Below are positions 1 to 8,421 of a stretch of DNA of 64,000 bases, in pieces. The notes below the pieces were generated by a model. The model had not been told where the DNA came from and searched no databases. It was given only the letters and a program-made list of their open reading frames with translations. This DNA is from Proluteimonas flavola (GTDB lineage: Bacteria > Pseudomonadota > Gammaproteobacteria > Xanthomonadales > Xanthomonadaceae). Numbering within the stretch: position 1 is the stretch's first letter; the number at the start of each line of letters is the position of its first letter. Made by a program: the position numbers and the translations under genes. The DNA lies in NCBI RefSeq assembly GCF_021191705.1, contig NZ_JAIWPU010000033.1, positions 19,727 through 83,726 on the forward strand, given 5' to 3'.

Positions 1-378
1 GCCACCCCCGAGCCCGTCGTGGCCGCGCACAGCGCGCTGACCGCGGGGCAGCGCTTCGAAGCCGCCGCCGCATCGCCGGTAGCGCAGATCACCCCGGCCG
101 CCGTGTCCAACACCCTGGCCTGGCGCGAAGGCGCGATCGTCTTCGACGGCGAGCCCCTGGTGCAGGCGATCGCGGAATTGAACCGCTATACCGATACGCG
201 GCTGGTGGTGGCCGACGCCAGCATCCACGACCTGCGCGTGGGCGGGCGCTTCCGCACCGGCGACGTCGACGGCTTCCTGGAAGCCCTGACCAAGGCGTTT
301 CCGGTGACCACGCGCCGCACGTCGGATCATCTGGTCTACATCCACGCGCGTGCGCCCACGCCCTCGACACACCAATGA
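1..378 (+). CDS. FecR-type anti-sigma/signal transducer, C-terminal part (5' end outside window)
   Basis: The frame is open from the first base, so the start lies upstream. The visible part reads LAWREGAIVFDGEPL, then a segment rich in xxLNRYTDTRLVVAD and a final DLRVGGRFRTGDVDGFLEAL. This is the periplasmic C-terminal domain (STN-like fold) of FecR proteins. FecR sits in the inner membrane, binds the N-terminal signalling domain of a TonB receptor and controls an ECF sigma factor (FecI). A receptor with an STN domain lies 1.7 kb downstream, but a toxin-antitoxin pair and a decayed gene now intervene. The sigma factor, if present, would be upstream of the window. Confidence 0.85.
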   Translation, partial: ATPEPVVAAHSALTAGQRFEAAAASPVAQITPAAVSNTLAWREGAIVFDGEPLVQAIAELNRYTDTRLVVADASIHDLRVGGRFRTGDVDGFLEALTKAFPVTTRRTSDHLVYIHARAPTPSTHQ

Positions 379-414
379 TGGGCTCTCTCTCACGCTCCTG
401 CCGTTGATCTGGCG

Positions 415-662
415 ATGAAGCGATGGAGGCGCGGGCTGGCGAAGAATGCCGATGCCGCTCAGCGCGCGGTGAAGGCCACCCGTGGCGGCGTCAGGGTTCT
501 GGCCCATCAGCCCCACATCGGCCGTCCGATCGACGATCTAGCCGATGCGTACCGGGAATGGCTGATCGACTACGGCGACAGCGGCTATGTGGCCCGCTAC
601 CGTCTCGATGGAGAAACCGTCACGATCCTGGCCGTCCGCTACCAGAAGGAAGTGGGGACTGA
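415..662 (+). pseudogene. ParE/RelE-type toxin remnant
   Basis: Translated from 415, the core ADAAQRAVKATRGGVRVLAH, followed by IGRPIDD, EWLIDYGDSGYVARYR and TILAVRYQKE, is the conserved body of ParE toxins (about 95 residues). The normal N-terminus, with the first helix and its Trp/Ala-rich lead, is missing and replaced by a short Arg-rich stretch. The expected stop just after QKE-x-G is in another frame (TGA at 660-662), so the native frame runs on by about 30 residues into unrelated sequence. No ParD antitoxin is visible. It is best read as an inactivated toxin gene; a short divergent ParE is less likely. Confidence 0.6.
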
Positions 663-711
663 CCGGGCTGCATCCGGGCGCGTGCGCCTGCCCGGCGCGA
701 TCCGCCGGAAG

Positions 712-1122
712 TCATCGGCCGAATCGACACGGATCCAGCAGCGCCACGCCGAATGACTTGAAGTCCTTGATGTTGCGGGTCACGACCGTGAGGCCATGGA
801 CGAGAGCCGTAGCGGCGATCAGTCCGTCTTCCAGGTGATGGTCGGCGCGCCCATGCATCAGCAGTGCCCAGCGTCTGAACACGGCCGCATCCGCGGGCAG
901 GATCGGGAAGGACTGCGTCAATTCATCGAGCCACGACTGGAGCTCCTTGGCCTTGGCTGGGTCGAGCTTGCGGGTGATCTCGATGCCCGCCTGTATTTCG
1001 CCGGCGGTGACGGCGGACAGGAAGAGCCCGGAATCCGGCGCCTGATCCAGCCACGCCAACACGCCGCCGTGCGGCTTGTTCTTGCGCAACTCCGAAACGA
1101 CGTTGGTGTCCAGCAGGAACAT
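712..1122 (-). CDS. VapC/FitB-type PIN-domain toxin (ribonuclease)
   Basis: A 136-residue protein with the PIN-domain layout: MFLLDTNVVSELR (first acidic residue D5), TAGEIQAG (E42) and HLEDGLIAATA (D99), then GLTVVTRNIKDF near the end. These acidic residues coordinate Mg or Mn in this ribonuclease family. The gene follows the Phd-type antitoxin with a gap of only 12 nt, the usual antitoxin-toxin order. It should act as a growth-inhibiting RNase kept silent by its partner. All catalytic residues seem intact, unlike the ParE remnant just beyond it. Confidence 0.9.
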   Translation of the reverse strand: MFLLDTNVVSELRKNKPHGGVLAWLDQAPDSGLFLSAVTAGEIQAGIEITRKLDPAKAKELQSWLDELTQSFPILPADAAVFRRWALLMHGRADHHLEDGLIAATALVHGLTVVTRNIKDFKSFGVALLDPCRFGR

Positions 1123-1134
1123 GTATCCGTGGCG

Positions 1135-1392
1135 TCAAGCCAGGGACGAGGGGGCGCGGCGATGCAGGCGACCGCGCTCGGGCAACGGCAGTTCGCCGCG
1201 CGCTTCCGGCGCCAGCAACAGTGCCTTCGGGCTTCGCGCTGGTTGCTGCTGGAGCCGTTGCCATTGCGCAATCGGAACCACCACGGCTGTGGGCTTGCCA
1301 TGGAGGCTGACGATTTGCGGACCCTCTTCCGCGCTGGCCCGCAGCAGTTCGCTGAAACGGGCCTTGGCTTCTTGCACCTGCCAGGTCTTCAT
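1135..1392 (-). CDS. Phd/YefM-type antitoxin
   Basis: An 85-residue protein starting MKTWQVQEAKARFSELL, the N-terminal DNA-binding signature of Phd/YefM antitoxins, followed by GPQIVSLHGKPTAVVVP. I chose the ATG at 1392 because an upstream extension of the frame has no family similarity and the family starts at this Met. The C-terminal part (QQQPARSPKALLL and beyond) is Arg/Pro-rich and probably the disordered toxin-binding tail. It precedes and should neutralise the PIN toxin, and autoregulate the pair. Confidence 0.87.
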   Translation of the reverse strand: MKTWQVQEAKARFSELLRASAEEGPQIVSLHGKPTAVVVPIAQWQRLQQQPARSPKALLLAPEARGELPLPERGRLHRRAPSSLA

Positions 1393-1586
1393 GCGGGTAT
1401 TCCAGTCATTATGGTCTGAATTCTGGTCAGAGCGACTGTCGATGTCAATGAGCGCAGGTCTGTAGTCACGTGTCCCAGGCGCCGCATGGCTTGAGGAGCG
1501 CGTGTCCTGCGGATAGCGGAAACCAGCCCCAGCCCCGTCTATCAGGGACAGACGCGAACGCGTCGTCACCTCGATAAGCGGATCGA

Positions 1587-2045
1587 ATGGCAAACACCAT
1601 CGGATTTTCGCGCGGGTTGCTGCTGCTGGCACTTGTGCTTCCCCTGCTTGGCATGACCGCGTGCGTCGCGGCCGACGCCAAGGGGAAGCCTTTCGACATC
1701 CCGGCCCAGCCGGCGGCCGCAGCGCTGAACGAGTTTGCCAGGCAGGCCGACGTCACCCTGATCTTCTCCTATGACCTGGTGGCCGGGGAACGAACCCGTC
1801 CCCTGAAAGGCAGCTTCGCAGTGGACGACGGGCTCACCCGGCTGCTGGACGGCACCCCGCTGGGGTATCGGCAGGCCGTGGACGGGACGTATCTCATCTG
1901 CCCGCTGGCGTCCTGCGGGGTTGCGCCGCCGGCCGTATCGGAAAGCCCTGATCCCGCAGGCCGGGAGGGCAATGTGCGCCTGGATAGCGGAAATTCATCG
2001 CAGGCCCGTCTTCAAGACAAGCCGGTGGCAATGCCGGGTACCTGA
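1587..2045 (+). CDS. Free-standing STN (secretin/TonB short N-terminal) domain protein
   Basis: 152 residues. A hydrophobic leader (LLLLALVLPLLGMTAC) carries a possible lipobox cysteine at about residue 26. Then comes one STN domain: KPFDIPAQPAAAALNEFARQ, VTLIFSYDLVAGERTRPLKG, FAVDDGLTRLLDGTPLGY. The last 40 residues look disordered. STN domains normally form the N-terminal signalling domain of transducer-type TonB receptors and bind FecR. The domain is closely similar to that of the receptor starting 28 nt downstream, so the two look like duplicates. With no barrel it cannot transport; a decoy, a signal integrator or a truncated receptor are all possible. Confidence 0.75.
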   Translation: MANTIGFSRGLLLLALVLPLLGMTACVAADAKGKPFDIPAQPAAAALNEFARQADVTLIFSYDLVAGERTRPLKGSFAVDDGLTRLLDGTPLGYRQAVDGTYLICPLASCGVAPPAVSESPDPAGREGNVRLDSGNSSQARLQDKPVAMPGT

Positions 2046-2072
2046 ATCCATCTCCGGGGAGAGAATGCAACC

Positions 2073-4682
2073 ATGCGAGGCCGTCCAGCTATGAACAATT
2101 TCCGTCGCCACATCCTTTGCAATGCGCTTGTCCTCGCCATTGGCATCGGTGGCGCGGTATCGAATGTCCAGGCGCAGGTCGCCGCCGACAGGAAGAGCTT
2201 CGACGTGCCGGCACAGCCTGCCAGTGCGGCGCTCAATGCCTTTGCCGAGCAGGCAGACATCACATTGGTGTTCTCGCAGGATCTGGTGGCAGGCATCACC
2301 ACACGTCCGCTGGAGGGAAGCTACACCACCGCCGATGGTTTGCAGGCCATGTTGGAAGGCACGGGGCTGACCATCCAGAGAATCAACGACAGCACGATCT
2401 CGATTGGGGATGGAACGCCCGCACCCGGAACTGACCAAGTCACTGCGCAACGAAGGGCAGGAAGCACCACGCTGGATACCATCACCGTTACCGGTACACG
2501 TATTCGCGGGGGGGAGACGCCATCGCCGGTGATCACGATCGGCACCGAGAAGATTCGTGAGGAAGGTTTCACCGACCTCGGTGAGGTTATCAGGAGCATT
2601 CCGCAGAACTTTTCGGGTGGGCAGAATCCGGAAGTGGGCAGCGGAAACTTGTCGGGAGCAGGAAATGCTAACTGGAACCTCACAGGTGGTTCCGGTCTGA
2701 ACCTCCGTGGTCTCGGGCCGGACGCTACGCTCACCCTTCTCAACGGTAAGCGCATGTCGTATGGCGGCACCCAGCAAGCGGTCGATATTAGCGCGATCCC
2801 GGTCGAGGCGGTCGAGCGAATCGAGATCGTGGCCGATGGCGCATCGGCCATCTATGGCTCAGATGCCGTGGGCGGTGTTGGCAATGTGATTCTCAAGCGT
2901 GATTTCGAGGGTGTGACGATCGGTACTCGTTATGGCAGCGCCACTGATGGGGGCCTGACTACACGTGAATACAACGTTACAGCCGGTGCCAATTGGTCCA
3001 GCGGCGGGCTGATCGCTACCGCCAAGGACACCTCCATCGATCCGATTTACGCGAGCCAGCGTAACTACGCCGACTATCTGATTGCCCCCACAACGATCTA
3101 TCCCGGAAGCGATTTACGTAGCGCCCTGGTCAGCGTTCACCAGTCGCTTGGCGATTATGTCGAAATTCGTCTGGACGCACTCAGAACCAAGCGTGACCAG
3201 CTCTACTACTACAACTATCGTGGGACGAACAGCTTTTCACCTGAAACTACAACCACTTTGGTTTCGCCGACCATTGAATTCTCGCTGCCACGGGATTGGA
3301 CGCTCTCACTCGGAGGAAGCTGGGGTGAGGACGAACACAATGAGCGTTCAACGACGGAAAATGCTACTACGGGCAATATCACCGTTGGTGACCAGTGCTA
3401 CTGCAATGAAGGGCGTGCCTACGAGTTGGGGGCGGAAGGCCCGTTGTTTAGCCTCGCCGGCGGTGACGCCAGGCTTGCAGTAGGTGCCGGCTACAGGACA
3501 AACGAGTACGTGCGGCGCAATTACATCACGGACACTACGACAATCTCAGGTGACCAAAGCGCCAAGTTTGCCTATGCCGAGATCAACTTGCCCGTTATAG
3601 GTCCCAGCCAGAACGTTCCCGGCGTACACCGGCTCACGTTGACCGCCGCCGCACGTGGTGAAGACTATGACACATTCGGTAGTGTCATCACGCCCAAGCT
3701 AGGGCTGCTCTACAGCCCCAGAAACGATTTCACGCTGAAGGCATCGTGGGGAAGGTCTTTCAAAGCGCCGACGTTGTCGCAACAGAATCTCGCCCAGTAT
3801 GGCTATCTCGATCCTCCTGGCTACTGGGGCGGTACCGGATATTCGGCAGACGCCACAGTGCTGAACCTCGATGGTGGAAACCCCGATCTTGATCCAGAAC
3901 GTGCCAGAACCTGGTCCACTTCGCTGGCGTTTCACCCAGCGGCGTGGCCCGGTCTGGAAGCGGAGTTGACCTATTTCGATATCGAGTACACCGATCGAGT
4001 GGTGCAGCCAATCACCAGCTATTCCCAAGCAATGAGCAATCCAAATTACGCTCAATTTATTGATTACTCGCCCACAGCGGAAGAGCAGGCGCGAATCATC
4101 TCCTCGGTATATCAGTTCTACAATTTTTCTGGCGCTTCCTATGACCCAGACAATGTGGTCGCGATCGTTTATACCAATTTCACGAATGTGGCACGTCAAC
4201 GAGTCAAGGGCATCGATCTGTCGGGAGCGTATCGTTTTGATCTCGCTGGTGGACAGTTGACGATACGTGGTTCTGCGAGTTGGCTGGACAGCACAAGGCA
4301 AATCAGTTCGGCATTGAGTGCCTACGATCTTGCGGGCACCTTGTTCAACCCGGCCAAGGTCAACAGCCGCATTGGTGCCGTTTGGAGCCAGGGAGGCTTC
4401 TCCGTATCGACCTTCGCCAACTACACCGGTAGCGTGAAAGATACGGTGAACAACGAAGAGGGGGCTTCATTTACGACTATCAACGCGACACTCCATTACG
4501 CCACCAGCCAGCCCGAGGGAGTGTGGTCGGGGCTGGTGTTTTCGCTATCGGCGCAGAATCTTTTCGATCGTGCTCCCCCCTTGTACACCCCGGTTATGGC
4601 TATGTATGCGGCCCCGTACGACGGGACAAATTATTCGGCCATTGGCCGCTTCCTGAGTCTCTCCGTCTCCAAGCATTTCTGA
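2073..4682 (+). CDS. TonB-dependent receptor with STN signalling domain
   Basis: 869 residues. A signal peptide ends near VQAQVAADR. An STN domain spans about 45-110 (SFDVPAQPASAALNAFAEQ), then TITVTGTRIRGGETPSP and a plug domain (LTLLNGKRMSYGG, ISAIPVEAVERIEIVADGAS, YGSDAVGGVGNVILKRDFEG), then a 22-strand-type barrel ending in an aromatic residue (SVSKHF). The start at 2073 has GGGGAGAG nine bases upstream; a second ATG lies six codons in. The GEV/DGASAIYGSDAVGGV plug belongs to the family found with proteobacterial lasso-peptide and peptide-uptake loci. It is followed directly by an isopeptidase-like gene, so its substrate is probably a peptide rather than a metal chelate (inference). Base composition is visibly less GC-rich than the genes around it, which may indicate transfer. 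Confidence 0.92.
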   Translation: MRGRPAMNNFRRHILCNALVLAIGIGGAVSNVQAQVAADRKSFDVPAQPASAALNAFAEQADITLVFSQDLVAGITTRPLEGSYTTADGLQAMLEGTGLTIQRINDSTISIGDGTPAPGTDQVTAQRRAGSTTLDTITVTGTRIRGGETPSPVITIGTEKIREEGFTDLGEVIRSIPQNFSGGQNPEVGSGNLSGAGNANWNLTGGSGLNLRGLGPDATLTLLNGKRMSYGGTQQAVDISAIPVEAVERIEIVADGASAIYGSDAVGGVGNVILKRDFEGVTIGTRYGSATDGGLTTREYNVTAGANWSSGGLIATAKDTSIDPIYASQRNYADYLIAPTTIYPGSDLRSALVSVHQSLGDYVEIRLDALRTKRDQLYYYNYRGTNSFSPETTTTLVSPTIEFSLPRDWTLSLGGSWGEDEHNERSTTENATTGNITVGDQCYCNEGRAYELGAEGPLFSLAGGDARLAVGAGYRTNEYVRRNYITDTTTISGDQSAKFAYAEINLPVIGPSQNVPGVHRLTLTAAARGEDYDTFGSVITPKLGLLYSPRNDFTLKASWGRSFKAPTLSQQNLAQYGYLDPPGYWGGTGYSADATVLNLDGGNPDLDPERARTWSTSLAFHPAAWPGLEAELTYFDIEYTDRVVQPITSYSQAMSNPNYAQFIDYSPTAEEQARIISSVYQFYNFSGASYDPDNVVAIVYTNFTNVARQRVKGIDLSGAYRFDLAGGQLTIRGSASWLDSTRQISSALSAYDLAGTLFNPAKVNSRIGAVWSQGGFSVSTFANYTGSVKDTVNNEEGASFTTINATLHYATSQPEGVWSGLVFSLSAQNLFDRAPPLYTPVMAMYAAPYDGTNYSAIGRFLSLSVSKHF

Positions 4683-4690
4683 AGTATCCG

Positions 4691-6835
4691 ATGAATACCG
4701 CGAAATTACTGGCTCGATGCCAGACAGCATGTGCAAGGCGGGTATCACAATCCTCCCTTAGGAGGTACGCCTTGGAGATAGCGGTGTTGGCGGGAATGGT
4801 GATGGTCACGCTCGTCGCTCCGTCTTACGCAGGGGCCATCTCCCCCCGCCGCCTACTTGAGGTCGCAGATCTCGGCCCACCGGCCGTGTCCCCGGACGGG
4901 CTGCGGGTAGCATTCCGTCTTGAGCAGGCCTCCATCGAACGCAACAGTTACGATACCGTTTGGTACGTGCAGAGCATGGGTGGGGACGCGCCCCCGCGAC
5001 GTGTGGCTGGCGGTGGCACTCCATTGCGAAATTCCGCCGGTTTCTCTCAGCCACCTTCCGCAGTCTGGTCGCCAGATGGACGCTGGATCTACTATCGCGC
5101 CCTGATAGACGGCAAGATCGATGTATGGCGAGCGGCCGCGGATGGGGCGGGCGCTGAACCCCTGACGCGCGACCCGGCGAATGTTCGTGAATTCTCATTG
5201 AGTGCCGATGGCCTGACCCTGAAGTACAGCGTGGGAGCGACACGCGAAGAGGTCATCGAGGCGGAGCAGATTGAATACGATAGCGGAATTCGTATTGATG
5301 AGATGGCGCCTATCGGCCAGCCGTTGTTCCGTTCCGGCGTCGTCGGAAGCCGGTTGGCGACACAGCGCTTCGGTGCCAACTGGTTCAATCGCGTACCACT
5401 GTTGGCGGACGTGCCTGACCGTTGGAACGCTATCGATCTCCCGACTGGCCAACGAAAAGACCTTGATCCATCCGATCTGCCATCTTCTCTGTCAACGGCG
5501 ACGATTCTTGCGACGGGAGTTCCTGAGCCTTGGAGACTGGCATTCGAATCAGGTGATGGCCGGATTGCTCTCCTGACGCGGGTTGTCAACACGACTGACC
5601 CTTGGGCTGATCCTGAAGTCCAGTTGGCGATGTTGCCTAGCAAAACGTCCAACAGGCTGGTCAAGTGCCTTGCGGATTTGTGTACGAACAAGGCTATCAC
5701 CGGCATTCAGTGGCGTCCGGACAGCGACGAAGTGCTGTTCACTGTATCTGACCCATTGGAAGGGCTGGGGCAATCGATCTTCCGCTGGAACGTCCTGAGC
5801 GGGATGGTGAGCATGGTGGTTCGCGCCGACGGCCTGATCAATGGTGGCCGGGATGGGCCCAGCACCTGTGGTCTCTCGGCACAAGCCTTAGCGTGTGTCG
5901 CCGCCGAGGCGGATCGACCGCCACGCCTTGAGAGGATCGATCTCGGAACGGGTGAACGCCATGTCTTGTTCGATCCGAACATGGCGTTGGCGTTGGACAT
6001 TGCGGTTACGGTTCCGGCGCGCCTCCTTCGCTGGACCGACTCGAATGGACAGGTGTTGACAGGTCAGTTCTTTCCCGCGCAGAGAACAGATGATGTGCTT
6101 CCTCCTCTGTTCGTGACCTACTACAGTTGCACCGGCTTCCTACGCGGCGGGGTAGGTGACGAATGGCCTCTGGCGTCACTGGCCGAGATTGGCATCTCTG
6201 CGTTGTGTGTGAACAATGCCTCGAACAGTTCCGATGTGGTGGAGCGTTACAGTCAAGCTCTCCGGGCAGTGGAGAGTGTGGTTGATTTGCTGGCATCCGA
6301 GAACGAAATAGACCGAGCCAGGGTCGGTATGGGCGGTCTTAGCTTTGGCAGTGCAGTATCGCTATGGACAGCTACGGAATCTGATCTGCTTGCTGCCGTG
6401 TCGGTTACCTCTCCTGTGGTTTCGCCAAACTACTATCTGCTAAGTAGCCTGAAGGGCGATGCTTTCGTCACAGGCTTGAAGGAGGTATGGCAACTTGGCG
6501 CGCCGGAGGAAACGCCAGCGCGCTGGCAGAGGCTCTCGCCAGCGTTCAACTTAGACAAGATCAATGCACCGATCCTAATGCAGATGCCTGAGCAGGAGTA
6601 CATTCATGCGCTCGACTATGCGATTCCGTTGATCCGCGAACGACGGGCCGACCTTTACGTCTTTCCAAATGAGCCACACCTCAAATTTCAGCCAAGGCAC
6701 GTTCTTGCCGCCTACCAGCGCAACCTCGACTGGTTCCGCTTCTGGTTGCAGGACTACGAAGACCCCGACCCCGCAAAGCGCGAGCAGTACGCCCACTGGC
6801 GTGAAATGAGGGATGCAAGGCGCAAGACGCCATAG
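4691..6835 (+). CDS. Atxe2-like lasso-peptide isopeptidase (S9 prolyl-oligopeptidase family)
   Basis: 714 residues from the ATG at 4691. A long basic leader and a hydrophobic segment (LAGMVMVTLVAPSYAGA) suggest export. A beta-propeller follows (RRLLEVADLGPPAVSPDG, VWSPDGRWIYYRA, GATREEVIEAEQIEYDSGIR), then an alpha/beta hydrolase with GGLSFGS (Ser551), MPEQEY and PNEPHLKFQP (His663). The RLLEVADLGPPAVSPDG opening and the PHLKFQP histidine motif are those I associate with Atxe2-type enzymes, which open the macrolactam of lasso peptides. That assignment is from memory of the family. An alternative TTG start at 4772 is preceded by a perfect AGGAGGT. It lies eight bases after the receptor stop and is surely co-transcribed. 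Confidence 0.82.
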   Translation: MNTAKLLARCQTACARRVSQSSLRRYALEIAVLAGMVMVTLVAPSYAGAISPRRLLEVADLGPPAVSPDGLRVAFRLEQASIERNSYDTVWYVQSMGGDAPPRRVAGGGTPLRNSAGFSQPPSAVWSPDGRWIYYRALIDGKIDVWRAAADGAGAEPLTRDPANVREFSLSADGLTLKYSVGATREEVIEAEQIEYDSGIRIDEMAPIGQPLFRSGVVGSRLATQRFGANWFNRVPLLADVPDRWNAIDLPTGQRKDLDPSDLPSSLSTATILATGVPEPWRLAFESGDGRIALLTRVVNTTDPWADPEVQLAMLPSKTSNRLVKCLADLCTNKAITGIQWRPDSDEVLFTVSDPLEGLGQSIFRWNVLSGMVSMVVRADGLINGGRDGPSTCGLSAQALACVAAEADRPPRLERIDLGTGERHVLFDPNMALALDIAVTVPARLLRWTDSNGQVLTGQFFPAQRTDDVLPPLFVTYYSCTGFLRGGVGDEWPLASLAEIGISALCVNNASNSSDVVERYSQALRAVESVVDLLASENEIDRARVGMGGLSFGSAVSLWTATESDLLAAVSVTSPVVSPNYYLLSSLKGDAFVTGLKEVWQLGAPEETPARWQRLSPAFNLDKINAPILMQMPEQEYIHALDYAIPLIRERRADLYVFPNEPHLKFQPRHVLAAYQRNLDWFRFWLQDYEDPDPAKREQYAHWREMRDARRKTP
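4752..4765 (+). promoter_or_regulatory. Hairpin containing a strong ribosome binding site inside the isopeptidase leader
   Basis: CCTCC, a CTTA loop, then GGAGG forms a perfect five-pair stem. The right arm is a consensus Shine-Dalgarno (AGGAGGT at 4760-4766), five bases before an in-frame TTG at 4772. If that TTG is the real start, the hairpin would mask its ribosome site. If 4691 is the start, this is a coincidence inside the signal peptide. Confidence 0.35.
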
Positions 6836-6868
6836 GGAGATCTGGCGGCGGGCCAGATTCTCCCTTCT
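6835..6868 (+). terminator. Rho-independent-like terminator after the isopeptidase
   Basis: GGGAGATCTGGC pairs with GCCAGATTCTCCC (one bulged base) around a short GGCGG loop and is followed by TTCT. The stem begins on the last base of the stop codon. It closes the STN-receptor-isopeptidase operon. Confidence 0.7.
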
Positions 6869-6965
6869 ACGCAGGGGGCCGTTCCGGAAGCATCGGAATG
6901 GATGGTGGCGATCGGTGGCAACGCCAGTGGTTGGCGAAGCACCGCATGCCATCCCGGAGCCTGTG

Positions 6966-7307
6966 ATGGAGCGGAGTTCGGTACCCACGCCCGTGAACTT
7001 TTCCGGTTGGCCGGAACGATGGATGCTGTTGCTGCTTGCCTTGATGGCAGGCACGGCCTACGCCGCCGGCTCCAGCATGCCGTGGGAAGGGCCGCTGCAA
7101 TCGGTGCTCGAATCCATCGAGGGGCCGGTGGCGCGGATCGTGGCGGTGATCATCATCATCGTCACCGGGCTGACGCTGGCCTTTGGTGACACCTCCGGCG
7201 GCTTCCGCCGGCTGATCCAGATCGTGTTCGGGCTGTCGATCGCGTTCGCGGCCTCGTCGTTCTTCCTCTCGTTCTTCAGCTTCGCCGGCGGCGCGGTGGT
7301 GGCATGA
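6966..7307 (+). CDS. trbC: TrbC/VirB2-family conjugation pilin
   Basis: 113 residues from the ATG at 6966. A signal-type hydrophobic segment (WMLLLLALMAGTAYA) is followed by SSMPWEGPLQSVLESIEGPVARIVAVIIIIVTGLTLAFGD and a second hydrophobic helix. This is the standard TrbC layout of Ti/RP4-type mating systems: the prepilin is processed and assembled into the pilus. It overlaps trbD by four bases. With only C, D and a broken E present, the gene is a leftover of an integrative conjugative element and is unlikely to be functional alone. Confidence 0.88.
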   Translation: MERSSVPTPVNFSGWPERWMLLLLALMAGTAYAAGSSMPWEGPLQSVLESIEGPVARIVAVIIIIVTGLTLAFGDTSGGFRRLIQIVFGLSIAFAASSFFLSFFSFAGGAVVA

Positions 7308-7567
7308 CGACGCCCGGCTTCGAGACGGTGCTGCACCGCTCGCTGACGATGCCGATCCTGCTGGGCGGCGCGCCGCGGCCGCTCGCCATCGTCAACGGTA
7401 CGCTCGCCGCCGCGGTGGGCATCGGCTTGCAGCAGTGGCTGCCGGGGCTGGTACTGCTGGCAGTGGGCCATGCGCTGGCCGTGTGGGGTGCGAAGACCGA
7501 CCCGCAGTTCGTCGAGGTGTTCACCCGGCACGTCAAGCACAAGCCCTACCTGGACGTGTCGCCATGA
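7304..7567 (+). CDS. trbD: TrbD/VirB3-family conjugation protein
   Basis: 87 residues, overlapping trbC by ATGA. GFETVLHRSLTMPILLGGAPR followed by two hydrophobic helices and TDPQFVEVFTRHVKHK is typical of TrbD/VirB3, a small inner-membrane protein that works with the TrbE/VirB4 ATPase in pilus assembly. The partner ATPase downstream is disrupted, so this is probably a relic despite an intact frame. Confidence 0.88.
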   Translation: MTTPGFETVLHRSLTMPILLGGAPRPLAIVNGTLAAAVGIGLQQWLPGLVLLAVGHALAVWGAKTDPQFVEVFTRHVKHKPYLDVSP

Positions 7568-8337
7568 TGGGCCTGGCCGAGTACCGGCGCCCTGCCGCGT
7601 AGCTGGCCGACTACCTGCCATGGGCGGCGCTGATCGCGCCCGGCGTGGTGTTGAACAAGGACGGCAGCTTCCAGCGCACGGCGCGTTTCCGCGGGCCGGA
7701 CCTGGAGAGCGCGACCGAAGCCGAGCTGGTAGCGGTGACGGCGCGGTTGAACAACGCGCTCAAGCGCCTGGGCTCGGGCTGGGCGATCTTCGTCGAGGCC
7801 GAGCGCCAGCCGGCTGGAGCGTATCCCGACGCCAGGTTCCCGGAGCCGTTGTCGTGGCTGGTGGATGCCGAGCGGCGCGGCGCCTTTGAGGAGGCGGGTT
7901 CGCATTTCGAGAGCCGCTACTTCCTGACGCTGGTCTTCCTGCCGCCGCCGGAGTCGCAGGCGCGGGCGGGCCGGTTGCTGTACGAGGCGAACGGGCCGCG
8001 CGGTGTGGACTGGCATCAGCAGCGCGACGCCTTCGTGACCGAGACCGATCGCTTCCTTGCATTGCTGGACGGCGTGATGCCGGAGATCGCCTGGCTGGAC
8101 GACGCGGCCGTGCTGACCTACCTGCACGGCACCGTATCCGACCGCCCGCATGCCGTGGCCGTACCCGAGGTACCGATGCACCTGGATGCGTGGCTGGCGG
8201 ACACGCCGCTGTCCGGCGGCATCGCGCCGAAGCTCGGCGAGCAGCACCTGTGCACGGTCACTGTGCGCGGTTATCCGGGCTCGACCTGGCCGGGCATGCT
8301 GGACGAGTTGAACCGGCTGGGCTTCGGCTATCGCTAG
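7564..8337 (+). pseudogene. trbE: trbE (VirB4-like ATPase), truncated and interrupted
   Basis: The gene begins ATGATGGGCCTGGCC at 7564, overlapping trbD, and reads MMGLAEYRRPAA, then an in-frame TAG at 7600-7602 where the family continues with LADYLPWAALIAPGVVLNKDG. The rest of the N-terminal CagE/TrbE domain is intact (RFRGPDLES, GSHFESRYFLTLVFLPP, GVMPEIAWLDDAAVLTYLHGT), but the frame stops at 8335 after LNRLGFGYR. Family members are about 800 residues, with the Walker motifs in the missing two thirds. A premature stop plus loss of the ATPase domain makes it a clear pseudogene. Confidence 0.9.
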
Positions 8338-8421
8338 TGACTCAAGCCCCCCGCGTCTCCGAAAAAGCCGGGGCGGTCCACCTGTTGCCCGCCGCATCGC
8401 CTCTGGTCGCCCTGCCGACTG

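Noticed and set aside
423..838. Two overlapping frames suggesting extra genes around the ParE remnant
   Set aside because: They are shifted frames of the decayed toxin; only one retains ParE similarity and neither has a start signal.
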